A stretch of DNA of 64,000 bases from Brachionus koreanus (Eukaryota; Rotifera; Eurotatoria; Ploima; Brachionidae), in contig PJRA01000555.1 of assembly GCA_016987375.1 (NCBI GenBank), forward strand, positions 1,499,314 through 1,563,313. The letters run 5' to 3'. Position numbers and translations under genes: made by a program. Numbering within the stretch: position 1 is the stretch's first letter; each line of letters begins with the position of its first letter. Shown here in pieces: positions 1-11,497 of the stretch. A model generated the notes under the pieces. That model ran no database searches. It saw only the letters and a list, made by a program, of their open reading frames with translations, and was not told where the DNA came from.

Positions 1-80
1 ATCAGAATGGCAATTATGTTTTTATTAATTTTGGTAAATATGGTAAATAGTTATATGTTAGATAAAAATATTAGGTATGT

Positions 81-212
81 ACAAACGTACTAAATGCACG
101 ACCAATTGAAGATTTTTGGGGAAATTTGAAAGCTAAAGTTTATGAGGGTGATTGGAAGGCAAAAAATCTTAGGCAACTCGAAAAAAAAATTCACACTTGC
201 CTGAGCCATTAA
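81..212 (+). pseudogene. 3' fragment of a Tc1/IS630-type transposase
   Basis: An open stretch reads through the motif ARPIEDFWGNLKAKVYEGDW and on to a stop. This resembles the C-terminal end of DDE (DD34D/E) Tc1/IS630 transposases, where a conserved RPIE-x-FW block follows the last catalytic acidic residue. Upstream the frame is closed by a stop within about ten bases, and no catalytic domain or inverted repeat is seen, so this is a dead fragment, possibly cut by the window edge. Confidence 0.65.
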
Positions 213-641
213 TTATTTAAAAATATGTATTCTGTATTTATTATTTATTAACTTAATTTATTTCTAATATTATCATTTTTTTAAATCTGAAGGAGCATCA
301 GCTCGGTACATAAGAAGAAAAAAATATATATTTTGACAGAAAAAAATTGTACTGTATTTTATAATTTACGTTAGCTGCATTTAAGTATAATTGTTGATTC
401 TATTTGTTTTATTTTAATATAAATTTTAGTTTTAAGAGAAAATAAATAAAATTTAAAAAAAAATAATTTTTTTAAGAATAAATTTTCCAAGACAATTCGT
501 TTAACAAATCTTAAAAATAAAACCTGTTCTGTTCTAAAAAAAAAAAAAAAGCAAGCGTTCATAATGCATTATTTTAAATTTTAGAATTTTTTAGAATCAG
601 AAATTCAAACAACACACACACACCCTTAGTGATACATTAAT
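213..641. other. Intergenic, AT-rich
   Basis: Nothing recognisable apart from A/T homopolymers and a short CA run at about 611-623 just before the next start codon. It probably holds the promoter and 5' UTR of NSMCE1. Confidence 0.5.
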
Positions 642-1481
642 ATGGTCGATTTATGCTTGAGCCCGGCACAGCAATATTTCTTGCAAATTCTTCTAAACAA
701 AGGAGTTTTGGATCAGATTAATTTCAAGGTACTTTTTTGCAATGTGATGAAAAAATTCCAAATTGATTATGACGAGCCACAAATAAAAAATTTGTACGTT
801 AATTTTTTACGTCAAATAAACGAAGTAATCCAGCATTTTAACATGGAAATAAAAAATGGAAATTGTGAGATAACTGGTCTGAGCTTTTACTGCTTAATCA
901 GACGATGTGAATCGGGCTCAATCGGTGATTTGTCTCAGCTTTACTCTCCCATAGAATTGAAAATATTCCGCAAAGTACTAGAACTAATAATTGAGTCAGA
1001 AACGGGCAGTGTTGACTTCACATTCGTCCTAAATGAAATACTATCCATGTACGAAGAGTTGAGCGAAGAGGCAGCAGGAAGCCAAAGCCAAATTGGAAAG
1101 TCAATTACCAACCGAGACATTCGCTTAGTTATAGAGAAATTCATGCATGACAATTGGCTTATTGAAGTAATCAATTCGCCCAACATGATTACCCTTCACG
1201 GCAGAACTCTCATTGAGCTAAGTCAGTACATTAAGCAAATATTTCCTGCCGAATACTTGTCCTATTGTTGTCTGTGCAAGGATCTCGTTGTAAATAGTTT
1301 TAAATGCACAGGATGTTCAGCCAAGCTGCACAAATACTGTGCCAAAAGAATTTTTAAAGGCAGCAAAGATTGTTTGAGTTGTAAGCAACAATTTAGCTCT
1401 GAACAAATAGATGATCTCTTAGCATCGCTTTCTTCAGCCAAAAGTGCCTATGCATCTTCACAATTGAGTTCTCAGTCCTAG
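642..1481 (+). CDS. NSMCE1: Non-SMC element 1 homologue (SMC5/6 complex RING-like subunit)
   Basis: An intronless 279-residue protein matching the NSE1 family in length and layout: tandem winged-helix regions (about residues 1-200) followed by a variant RING/PHD-like zinc module near the C-terminus. The Cys/His ligands are visible in YCCLCKD, FKCTGCSAKLHKYC and CLSCKQQF. In characterised species NSE1 pairs with NSE3 and NSE4 in the SMC5/6 DNA-repair complex, and its RING region promotes ubiquitin ligase activity. FAH lies 162 nt downstream on the same strand, with a spliceable T-rich AG (1618-1619) just before its start, so the two may be co-transcribed. The family call rests on the zinc module and overall size. 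Confidence 0.85.
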   Translation: MVDLCLSPAQQYFLQILLNKGVLDQINFKVLFCNVMKKFQIDYDEPQIKNLYVNFLRQINEVIQHFNMEIKNGNCEITGLSFYCLIRRCESGSIGDLSQLYSPIELKIFRKVLELIIESETGSVDFTFVLNEILSMYEELSEEAAGSQSQIGKSITNRDIRLVIEKFMHDNWLIEVINSPNMITLHGRTLIELSQYIKQIFPAEYLSYCCLCKDLVVNSFKCTGCSAKLHKYCAKRIFKGSKDCLSCKQQFSSEQIDDLLASLSSAKSAYASSQLSSQS

Positions 1482-1643
1482 TCATTTTTTTTTTTTGTTT
1501 AAATTGTAAATTAGATATTATATAGATCTTGTCTTTTTTTTTGTTCTCGTTTTCTTTTATATTTAAGCAACGATTTAAACCGTTGAAAATTTTTTTAAAA
1601 TTTAAATTATTTTTTATAGTTCAAAATGAAATTTTTAGATAAA

Positions 1644-4244
1644 ATGTCATTTATTAAAGTAGATTCAAATAGTGATTTTTCTTATCAAAATTTACCTTAT
1701 GGTGTTTTTTCTACTCAGCAAAATGTAAGCTTTTATGTTCATTTGATAATTTGAAAATTTTCCTTTATTTTTTTTCTCAAATTAATAATAGACTTGACAA
1801 TATTAATTTATTTATTAGAAAAAACATTTCAAAAAAAAAAGCAAAAAACTAAATGAATACTTTAAATCAAAGGCGTATTGTTTCTATCTCTACTTGCTTT
1901 GACTTGCTTTTCTCTTTGACATTGGAAAAATACGCATAAAAAAATTTTATAGCCCATAAATAAAAGGCATGTATTTTACGTGATACTAAATTTATTTTTA
2001 TTTCTTTATTTTTATGCTATTAAAAAATACAAAAAAAGAAAAACATTAATTGTTTTTAGATCTTTTGCTCGCAGGTTTACTTTTATCACTGATTGGGTTT
2101 TTACGAGGTCTACCTCTCGGACGTTTAGCTGGGCAATTTGGACTTTGGTCTTGATTGAAAGAAATTAAGATTCGCTCTTATGCTTTCCAAAAATTTTTTT
2201 TCTTAAATAAAAAAATATAGCGATAAAAATGTGATAAAAAAAGTACTTTTCATGTGATGCATAGAAAAGTCCTTTTTTTATTTTAAGAAAAAATAATTAA
2301 GACTTAAACCATTTAGTTCTAAAATTTTTTCCAAAAATCTTAAAAAAAAAATAGATAAAAATATTTAAATATTTTAGTAAAGATAAACAGAAAGTTCATC
2401 AAATGATAGAATATTCTAATATTATGCATATTGAATTTCATTTTTTTTTGATCTTTTAATAATAAATCCATTTGCTGTTCGGGCTTTTTTTATTCAAATT
2501 TTTATTGAAAAATGTCAAAGAGAAAAAAAAACTTGCCAATTCTGCAAAGTCCTTGAATTATTCAAACAATGTATTTCATTTAGATCTTAGATAAGTATAA
2601 AACAAAAATGTGAAGATGAACCATATATCTTTGCTTTTAAATTGGGAATCTTAGGCTTGAATCAACAAACAAGCCTTGGAAATTCATTTTTCTCTAAGAC
2701 ACAAAAACCAAGTTCGTGTGCTAATAGTGCGGAGTTAACAAAAAAAATTATCAATTTATTTAACTTATTTTTCTTTGTTCATATCTACTTGACAAATGCC
2801 ATTTACTCTTTTTTATTTGTAAATTATTTAAAAAAAATTTTAAAGACATTCTTAAATTCTAAAACAAAACTATTTTCTTAAACTTAACTAAATAGAAGCA
2901 ATGAAATAAAATCTAAAATAAATTAGAATAAATTTTTTTTTTATTTAAATAAAAAAATGGTCAAAATATTTATTTTATTAATTTGTTAATCAATTTAAAT
3001 TCAGGATCAACATCGAATAGGTGTGGCTATTGGTGATTTTGTGCTAGACCTGAACCAAATTGCCCATTTATTCAATGGTCCACTAATGAAGGAGCGTCAA
3101 GAGGCTCTTAGGCAACCTACGTTGAATCAATTTATGTCACTTGGTCATTTGGCTTGGAAAGAAACTCGAGCTCGTCTTCAAGAGCTCTTATTCGAAAGTT
3201 GCCCAATTCTAAGAGACGACAAAGACTTAAGATCCAAAGCTATCTTAGATAGGTCAAAGTGTGTAATGCATCTACCGGCCGAAATCGGTGACTACACTGA
3301 TTTTTATTCATCAAAACAGCATGCGACAAATGTGGGAATAATGTTTAGAGGCAAAGAGAACGCCTTGATGCCAAATTGGCTTCATCTTCCAGTTGGCTAT
3401 CATGGTCGAGCTTCTTCAGTCGTAGTTTCGGGTACATCTGTTAGACGGCCTGTTGGTCAAATGCGGCCAGACGACACAAAACCACCAGTATTTGGTGCAT
3501 GCAAGCTGCTAGATATTGAGCTTGAAATGGCTTTTTTTGTCGGCCCGGGAAACGAGCTTGGACAACCTATACCAGTTGAGAAAGCCCATGAGCACATATT
3601 TGGAATGGTGGTAATGAACGACTGGTCAGCTAGAGACATTCAAAAATGGGAATACGTGCCGTTGGGTCCTTTTACAGCTAAAAATTTTGCCACCTCAATT
3701 TCACCGTGGGTTGTAACAATGGAAGCATTGATGCCTTTTGTTCTCAAAGGAGAGGAGCAAAATCCCAAGCCATTTAAGTATTTACAGCACCAGGATCCAT
3801 TTACGTTCAATATAAATCTGGAAGTAAGCTTGAAAATTCCCGATGTTGATCAAGAAAAGACTATTTCTAAATCAAATTTTAAATACATGTACTGGACCAT
3901 GAAGCAACAGCTGGCTCATCATACTATTACTGGATGTAATGTTAGACCTGGTGATTTATTAGCTTCTGGTACAATAAGCGGTGAGACCAAAGATTCGTTT
4001 GGATCGTTGCTTGAAATCACTTGGAGAGGTTCAGAGCCAATTTTTTTCGACTCGGAACAAAAAGTAAAAAGAGTTTTTTTACAAGACGGTGACACTGTTA
4101 CAATGAAAGGTTTTTTAAAATATTTTTTTTTTGATTTTTTTTTAAATATTTATTCCTATTAAAGGATTTTGCCAAGGAGATGGATACCGAGTTGGCTTTG
4201 GTGAATGCACTGGCACCATTTTACCAGCCTTAAACATTGAATAA
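1644..4244 (+). CDS. FAH: Fumarylacetoacetase, last step of tyrosine catabolism
   Basis: Three exons: 1644-1724, 3005-4109 and 4165-4244, giving 421 residues (human 419). The enzyme hydrolyses fumarylacetoacetate to fumarate and acetoacetate in the cytosol. Exon 1 carries the small N-terminal domain ([12 protein letters not shown], then LPYGVFST). Exon 2 carries the catalytic domain, with metal and active-site residues recognisable in [24 protein letters not shown] and FTAKNF. Exon 3 ends with [12 protein letters not shown], as in other animals. An in-frame ATG at 1626 would add six residues; 1644 is preferred because MSFI is the conserved family start. Intron 1 (1280 bp) is very long for this genome and contains an antisense AT-hook exon. 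AATAAA follows the stop at about 4259. Confidence 0.96.
2046..2149 (-). CDS. Terminal exon encoding an AT-hook peptide, nested in FAH intron 1
   Basis: Read on the minus strand, a plausible acceptor (tttctttcaatcaag) opens a 34-codon terminal exon. It contains a textbook AT-hook, [14 protein letters not shown], followed by a Lys/Ser-rich tail and a stop. The PRGRPRK core is that of HMGA-type proteins that bind the minor groove of AT-rich DNA. I could not find the upstream exon with confidence; a slightly GC-richer stretch at about 2630-2740 is a candidate. This could be a nested small gene, an exon of a longer minus-strand gene, or a remnant. Confidence 0.45.
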
Positions 4245-4470
4245 TAGTTTATTTTATTAATAAAAGCTTTTTGAAATCTGTTTAGTTATTTTCATTTAAT
4301 CCATCAAATAACATTATTTAAATATGTAATAAATGGCTAGATATTAGACATTCTTGTCTCTGAGAAAAATAATCACTAATTATTTTTTGTGAAAATTTTT
4401 ATGATTTAAATTCAAATAAGATAAAAAATCTCTTCAACTTACTTGCAAAATCGTTTCTCAATTTTTCAGG
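4245..4470. other. Intergenic, FAH 3' region
   Basis: FAH 3' UTR, with AATAAA close to the stop, then AT-rich sequence. No gene seen. Confidence 0.5.
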
Positions 4471-4479
4471 AAAGCTTTC

Positions 4480-5130
4480 CTGTGCATTCTCATACTCCTG
4501 TTAATATTGCCCCTTTCTCTTCTGATACAGATAAAGAGACTCTAGTTAGCTGATAGGTTCTAATCCACTTACTAGTTTATACATTTCAATCAAATCTTCT
4601 CTCACTCTCCATTCACTTAGTTTTGTTAGCCCCATTTTCAACAATCTCATTTCATAGTCCATGGCTCTCAAAGTCAAAGGTATTTTTTGGCACGTTCCTA
4701 GACTTTTTCTAATGCATTCACATTCATCTTTTTACTTGGATTCCACACTTACACTGCACCTAATCTCTAGTGATACATTCCCACTCTCTTCATTGGTATG
4801 ATCCATGCACCAAACTTTTATCCATTCACAAATTGCATCTAAATCTTTCTGTAACTTAATTTTTATAAACTTGATTAACAATAGCTAAGATTTTTGAATC
4901 TGTATGCTATTTGAAACACAATCTGGAAGGTAATTAATGTATAGATGGAATAATATTGGACCAGGAGCAGACTCGAATCACTTTAACCATTTGTTTAATT
5001 AGACCATAAGCTCGTAGTTTATGTAGAAGGCGTGTATGTGTTACTGTATCAAAAGCCTAAGAGAAATCAAGAAATATCTCATCAACACTGTTGCTTTTTG
5101 CAACACTGTCTCACTCTTTATTATGTCCAG
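4480..5130 (-). pseudogene. Degenerate non-LTR retrotransposon reverse transcriptase (Jockey/CR1-like)
   Basis: On the minus strand, fragments of a LINE reverse transcriptase appear in order with stops and frameshifts between them: a palm motif A block (VDEIFLDFS, stop, AFDTVTHTRLLHKLRAYG), then SAPGPILFHLYINYLPD, then LQKDL-type sequence (QKDLDAICEWIKVWC), and the C-terminal signature MRLLKMGLTKLSEWRVREDL. That order and wording are characteristic of non-LTR elements. No intact frame, no endonuclease domain and no clear target-site duplication were seen. It is an old, inactive copy. Confidence 0.8.
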
Positions 5131-7247
5131 TGTTGAGAAGATTTGTTACAAATATATTTTTAGGGACAAAAATTTTTTTTTTTTTTTTGATTTTACATTT
5201 GTGATTTTTAATGATTAAAAATTTTCAAAGATTATTGTATTTATTTAACTATGGACAAAGAGCATCAATCGCCAAAAGAAACCTTCCGAGTTTTGAGTGT
5301 TAAGACTTCAATAAATTTTAGTTATTTCTCTAATTTTCTAATGAACTAAATTACACAAACTTTCATAACTAAGAAAAAAAATCGTAAAATGTTATTCAGG
5401 AAATCTAACCTTATTTTCAAATTTTTATGGATCAAAAACCTTGAACTTAGAAAAGTCAAGATCACTGAAAATTTCTCAGAAAACAGGATGTATAGCTCCA
5501 CAACTGTAATAACTGTTTATTAATTTTTTTAATGACAAAACCGTATTGTATTGTTTAGGTGTCAAAAGCTTCATTTCTAATAGATTTTTTCAGATGCTCT
5601 TTTCAAAAATTTAATCAGCTTTCCTAGACTTATGTGTTTTTTTTGGAAGTTGGCTTTGCCAGATAAAGAATTCTTAATAAAAGACAAATTAAAGATTATA
5701 ATCAAATTAAAAGATCATGCTCAAATATTTTTTAATTTTTTAAAAAATCTTCTGTAATAATATATAAATTTTCAATGTTAAACTTAATTTTTTATTTCTG
5801 CAACTGTCTGTACAAAAATTCTGGATACACAATATTACACATTTGATTTTTAATTAAGACATTAATTAAAAATTATATGTGTTATTCGTTGAGAAGTCAT
5901 TTTTAGAATTTTCAGCAAGCTTTCGTTTCTTTCATTCCATTTTTTTACCTTGCTTACAAACAAGAATCAATGGTGCAAGTTTGAATTGGAAAAATTAATC
6001 TAAACGAAAGCAAAAAATTTAGAATTTCGCGATTTTTTTTTCTATAGTATTAAATAATTTCAAAAATGAAACCCTTCTTTTTAAAAAGTAAAAATTTGCA
6101 AAATTATTTCAAAATTAATGCATCATTATTTAGAATGATCTCTATTACTTATTTTAGAATTAGAAAAAAAAGTGATGAAATTTTCTCTTTTAAAATTTTG
6201 GTGATCCATCAAAACCGGATCGGTGACACAGACCTTTTCTTTTCTATTCATTAATTTAAAAGTAATTATTTTAAAAATTAGGATTTTTTAAATTCTGTAA
6301 ATCAAGTTATTTTTCTTTTGAATATTGTTTATTTTAATAGATTTATATTAACAACCTACTAAGCGTTTAATTTAAATTGAATTGGATTTTTAAAAAAATA
6401 AAATAAAATAAAGAAATCAAAACAAAATGAATTTTTATTTGAAAAAAAAAATCATTCCGATCTTTTAGGTCAAAACAGTATTTTTAAATGAATAAATCAA
6501 ATTGTAATTTTAATTCAATTTTAACTTTAAATTGTTATTTTTTTTTTTCAAAAATTTTCTTATTTTTTTTGTTCAAATAAATCCAGTAATTGTATAGTTT
6601 GGTAAAATTTACGTCAATTATTAATAATTAAAAGACCGGAAAAGTAAAATTAATTTAAAACTAAACACTGACGAGAACACATTAACTTTAAGCTAAAAAA
6701 TAAATCAACACTATTTTAATATTAAACTCTAATAAAAACAAAATTCAAAAAAGAAAATAGGAGTAAAAGATGACGCTGATTTTTCATCTAATAGTATAAA
6801 TATAAATGCATTCTATCAATCTTAACTGAAATAAGAAATCCTGAATATTTGATCGTAAGTTTTTTATTGATTTTTTGTGCTTGTAGATCTTCCTGTTCAG
6901 GATTCTCCCATATGCAATTAAATTACTAAAATGGCTAAAATATTGGTTATATAATTTGCTTTTAATGATGTAATTGATGCGACTCTGTCTAACTTATTTA
7001 ATTAACGCATACGCCAAAAATGACACATTTGACATAATCAACCATTTTTTTTCTATTCATTTGCATTTAAATCAAGATTTATGAAAATAAAATTTGGTTT
7101 TTACTTTAAATAAAGTTGTCTGTTGTTAGACAAAAACAGCATTTATATTTAAAAAATAGAATACTGTATAACTGGATTTTTTTTTAAAAAAATTTTTACA
7201 CACCTTTAAATAGAGAGCTAGTATTTGAAAAAAAAATTATTAAACGG
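5131..7247. other. Intergenic, AT-rich, with one transposon-type terminus
   Basis: About 2.1 kb with no credible coding sequence. At 5270-5306 it contains a transposon-like end (see separate entry). The rest is A/T homopolymer-rich. The segment just before 7248 presumably holds the GCH1 promoter and 5' UTR. Confidence 0.5.
5270..5306. mobile_element. Transposon terminus with TTAA-CACTCAAA end
   Basis: Reading inward from the right, the sequence is TTAACACTCAAAACTCGG. The same TTAA-CACTCAAA terminus, followed by A/G and then CCGG or CGG, recurs at 25270-25306 and at both ends of the 16.2-16.4 kb element. TTAA target sites point to the piggyBac superfamily. The opposite end of this copy was not found. 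Confidence 0.4.
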
Positions 7248-8027
7248 ATGCACTTTAATGAGAGAATAATGGACCAAAGATTAATGAATGATGATACTAA
7301 AGTTGTCAAACTGTGCAATGGAAGCAAAAAAACAGAATCAACTAGCTCAAAAATAAAGAAGCTATCATCTGCCTATTTGGATATAATTGAAGCTATTGGT
7401 GAGGATTGTTCTCGCCAAGGTCTGTTGAAAACTCCAGAACGAGCCGCCAAAGCTGTTGTCCATTTCACCAAAGGCTATGAAGAAAATTTGTCCGATATTG
7501 TCAAAGACGCTATTTTTGACGAAGACACTGACGAGCTAGTTCTTGTCAAAGACATAGAAATGTTTTCACTTTGCGAGCATCACATGGTTCCATTCATGGG
7601 CAAAGTCTCTGTCGGCTATTTGCCTAATAAAAAAGTTATTGGCTTGAGCAAAATTGCCAGGTGCAAAAATTTTACTTTTTTTTTTAACTAAATTTAATAA
7701 AAATTTTTAAATTTAAGAATTGTTGAATTGTATAGTCGAAGACTTCAGGTTCAAGAGAGACTTACTAATCAAATAGCAGATGCACTGCAAAATAGTTTGA
7801 ACCCGCGCGGTGTTGGCGTTGTCGTAGAGGCAACGTAAGCTTAGTCCTAAATTAATGTTGGGAAAATTTTCTTAGTTTTTTTTTTTTTGGTTTTAAGACA
7901 CATGTGTATGGTTATGAGAGGAGTGGAAAAGTTTAATTCAAAAACTGTGTCAAGTTCGATGCGTGGCGAGTTTAGAAACAATCCAAAAACAAGAGAGGAA
8001 TTTCTTCATTTAATTAAAAAAATTTGA
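7248..8027 (+). CDS. GCH1: GTP cyclohydrolase I, first step of tetrahydrobiopterin synthesis
   Basis: Three exons: 7248-7660, 7718-7834 and 7898-8027, giving 219 residues. The enzyme converts GTP to dihydroneopterin triphosphate, the entry point to BH4, the cofactor for aromatic amino-acid hydroxylases. Zinc ligands are visible in [10 protein letters not shown] and THMCMVMRG, and the family signature [11 protein letters not shown] and GVGVVVEAT are intact. The C-terminus ([13 protein letters not shown]) matches animal enzymes. The N-terminal 45 or so residues are Lys/Ser-rich and poorly conserved, as is usual. A second Met eight codons downstream (MDQRL) could also serve as start. Confidence 0.96.
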
Positions 8028-8880
8028 AAGTTATCTCACAGCTTTTTTTTTTTTATTTTTTCGCTTTTTCACAAATATAAATAAATTTTATTTGAAAAAA
8101 AAAAATGCTTCTTTTTATTTTTATTATAAGAAGAAAAAAAAATTAGCATGCATCTAGATACTAATGAGAAAATAAAATATACTAAAAACTCTGTTTAAAA
8201 TCTTGATAAATTAGCGCATAGATTTTTGATATATTATTCTAATCTGCATATTTTCAAATTTAAGCTTCCTTCAACAAGCTTTTTAATCAAAATTTATAAT
8301 CTCATTTTTTTTTTAACGTAAGAGCATCCTTGAACAAATTTACACAACAATAAATTAAAAAGCTGATTTTATCTTGAAAATAAAAAAGTTTTTGTGTGTC
8401 CAATTTTTTCCAATACTAATTTCCCATTTGTTATTTTCTTTTTCAATTCTGACAATCTCAAAATTAGATCATGAATTTTTTCGTTTTTTTTTTTTTTTCA
8501 AATGATGATGAAATCAATAATTTAAATACGAATTTAGTGTCTCAGCCAGCAGCATCATATAAACTAGAAAAATACAAATTTATCTTGCAGCTAAATTTAT
8601 TTGGCTCTTCAATTCAAATTTATCTAATTCTATTTATTTATGTTTAAGGAGCAATTTTTGTATTAGAAAAAAAAATATATTTCAAAAGTTAGCTAGTAGA
8701 TTGATGAGATTAACCAAGTAAAAATATGATTATTTATTAAGCAAGCTAGATGAGAGTTATATGAGAATTGTTGGCCTTGTAGTCTCATATTAGCGCGCTT
8801 GAGTGCTTCTATTTGCAAATTGACAAGCATGGCTAAGCAGAGTATTTTCAAAGCCAGATACTTTTGGAAAAATATTTAAT
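8028..8880. other. Intergenic, AT-rich
   Basis: GCH1 3' UTR followed by featureless A/T-rich sequence. Confidence 0.5.
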
Positions 8881-8889
8881 TAAAAAATT

Positions 8890-9155
8890 TTGCTCTTGAC
8901 CCAAATGCTTTCGGGACAATGTGAGCACTGTCGATTGGTCTTTTCATGGCACAGTAAACAACAAAAAAAATCGAACCCAATGTCCCGTAATTAGTCAGAG
9001 GCAATTTTCCATATGTCCTGTTTTCCAGGCCTAATTGGCTTCTGACACATCATCAATCAACTTAAATCGATCGATGACCGATTCCATATGCCATTATTGT
9101 GTTTCGTTGCCAATTCGAAACTAATAGCTCTTTAATTGGCATAGGAAATGTGCAA
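8890..9155. promoter_or_regulatory. GC-richer non-coding block, candidate enhancer or promoter
   Basis: About 265 bp with clearly higher GC and complexity than its surroundings and no long open frame. It holds an inverted pair (cgggaca at about 8912, tgtcccg at about 8981), two CCATATG sites, several TAATTGGC/CCAAT-type words and an ATCGATCGAT palindrome. It lies about 330-590 bp upstream of the CCCH zinc-finger gene. A regulatory role is inferred from composition and motif density only. Confidence 0.35.
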
Positions 9156-9478
9156 ATATAATATCTCTCAAGTATTCAATAGGAAATGCAATTATTTTTT
9201 AATATAAATTTTATTATTTTTTTTTAGTTTAAAATAAATCATTTATTTTTTGGGATATTGGTATTTTTTTTCAGTTTATTTTCTATTAATGTTTTTACCA
9301 CGTTTAAGTAAAATCATTAGGAATACTTTTTTTTTTTTTTTCTTTTTGTATTTTTTCAAAAATTTAACTTAATTGGTAAATAAAAAAAAAATTTTTCCCT
9401 TAAATTATTTAAAAATAGTTTATTTTTTTTAATAAAAAGATATAAAAATTCTAGATTAGTAAAGGTGCTCAGTAAGGT

Positions 9479-10333
9479 ATGCTAAAAAGTGAAACAATGG
9501 TCGAGAATAGCGAGCCGGATCAGTCAAGTCAAATGGGCTATTGGCAGCCGAATATTGTACCCGTCCAGGTGTATCCAGTCCCAGTCTATCCAGTCATTGT
9601 ACACAACAACGCTTTTCCAGGCAAAATACCACTCTACTGCGGTTCATGTCAAGCCTACGGATGCAAATGCTTCTATCAGAATGGCTCGGTTAATTATGGA
9701 CGACATGTGCCAGACGACAGCTCAATTTCCGTTCAGACAAAATCATCGGCGGCCTACAAAACTCATGACTTCAATAGAACAGCAAACAATTCCAAGAATT
9801 TAAGAGATGTTCAGCAACAGCACGAGTACTATAAAAACGCGGCTGTGACTGCTTATTTTAATTATTTAAAATTAGCACCAACTAATAAACTAAACGAGCT
9901 GAATTTGCTGGCTGATAGTTTTAACCAAAAGTTGAGTATGTACACACCGAAGAGTTTCAATAATGGCCATGTTACAAGCACCTTTTTGCAAAGTGGTCAA
10001 GCTCCTCTACATTCTTCAGTTGAACTCTCACATGAAAATGACATTAATTTTTATCTTCATCAAAATCAAAGTAAGAAAAATTTTGATTTTTCTAAGAATA
10101 CAAGTTCAACGCCAATTGCCAGATATTCGACTTATAGTGTCAAAAGGCCCAAGCGTTCTCAAGTCTTGTGCAAATTTGGCAATAATTGTAAGTTTCACAA
10201 AGAGAATAAGTGCAAATTTTATCATCCAGTTAAATACGAGAGCAAAAAGAACAGCATTGATATAACTGACTATTCGATTGATGATGGCTCCGAAATTGAT
10301 TTTATAAAAGAAAATCAGACAGATATGGCATAA
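9479..10333 (+). CDS. Uncharacterised CCCH zinc-finger protein
   Basis: An intronless 284-residue protein I cannot assign to a named family. Near the C-terminus (about residues 229-250) is a CCCH-type finger, LCKFGNNCKFHKENKCKFYH, spaced C-x5-C-x7-C-x3-H, which suggests RNA binding. Around residues 54-66 there is a second cysteine cluster, YCGSCQAYGCKCFYQ (C-x2-C-x4-C-x-C). The N-terminal region is rich in Pro/Val/Tyr repeats (VYPVPVYPVIV) and the middle is Asn/Ser-rich and probably disordered. ATG at 9479 is the first in frame; a second at 9497 is possible. The GC-richer block upstream may control it. Confidence 0.7.
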   Translation: MLKSETMVENSEPDQSSQMGYWQPNIVPVQVYPVPVYPVIVHNNAFPGKIPLYCGSCQAYGCKCFYQNGSVNYGRHVPDDSSISVQTKSSAAYKTHDFNRTANNSKNLRDVQQQHEYYKNAAVTAYFNYLKLAPTNKLNELNLLADSFNQKLSMYTPKSFNNGHVTSTFLQSGQAPLHSSVELSHENDINFYLHQNQSKKNFDFSKNTSSTPIARYSTYSVKRPKRSQVLCKFGNNCKFHKENKCKFYHPVKYESKKNSIDITDYSIDDGSEIDFIKENQTDMA

Positions 10334-11497
10334 TATTTTTTCTTAATTATATTTTTTTTTTAAATTTAATCCAAATAAATTATTTATTTTAATAAATACA
10401 TTTTTTTGTCGCAAATGCAATGATAATTAGATATTTGAAAGTAAGTAAATTGTTGTTTATAGGAAAATTAGCAATTACGTAATATTTTTGGTTGGACACT
10501 TTTTGAAAGCATTTTTATTAGTTTCTAATTTCAATAACATAAAGCAGTCAAAGTAGATTTTAATAATTAATACTTGAATGAGCCATTAAATTTTGTTTTG
10601 ATGAACAAGATTGCATAATTTGTTTATATTTTCATCATGAGTAAATTCACGAGGAAATAGAAAACTCTAATAAGCTAATAGCTGGCAGATAAACTGGAAA
10701 TCCAATTAGTTTTGTGAATTAGTTTAGCTATCAATCAATTCTAATTTAATGGCTATGAAAGCAATCATTAACAATTTACAAGCGATAAATACAAGACAAA
10801 AAAATTTTAAATTTATTTCTTTTAGTCTTGACAGACATGCTTTGTTATTCGAATTTATTGTTTTTATTTTTGATTTAATTGAAATTAGTCAATAGAGATG
10901 AATTTTCTAATCATTAATTAAGCAAAAAAAAAGCTTTTGAAAATACAGTAATGAGAAAAACTTTTGGAATTTGCATTAGTGATGTTTTTTTTTTTCACTA
11001 AAAAAAATAATTTCTGAAAAGTGTGTACAGATAGATGAAAGTGAAAATGTCTGATTGATAAACAGACACTTTTCTGATGATCTAACAACAGGATACGAGT
11101 GTAATTAGTGAACATACTTTACTAATCTAATTCAGATAATTTATTCCGAATGTAAATCAAATTATCAATTTTAGTTTTAATGTTTCAAATAAATGTTTCA
11201 AGATTCAAGTGGGCTTAAGCTATAATTAGAGAAAAATTTTTCTTCAAAATTTATTTGTGAAATTATTTCTCAAATAGAATAAACAATGAAAACAAAAATA
11301 TAAAATAAATTTGAAAAAGCTTGAAATATTTTAAATAAATAAATTTAAAAAAATAACTTGGTTTTTAATAAAATTAAATTTGAAAAATTTTCAAATATAA
11401 AAATTTCAAAGATAAAAGAATTGACTGTAAGAATAAAGTTAAAATTTGCAAAAAATTTTTTTTACCTAACGCTACTATTTTCAAATTATTTACGTTG
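10334..11497. other. Intergenic, AT-rich
   Basis: Nothing identifiable beyond A/T-rich sequence. Short frames here have no recognisable content. Confidence 0.5.

Noticed and set aside
3457..3639. Minus-strand frame within FAH exon 2
   Set aside because: Antisense to a highly conserved FAH coding segment.
4545..4580. Pol III B-box-like word ggttctaatcc
   Set aside because: It falls inside the LINE coding relic (complement of the LEPIS codons), with no tRNA arms around it.
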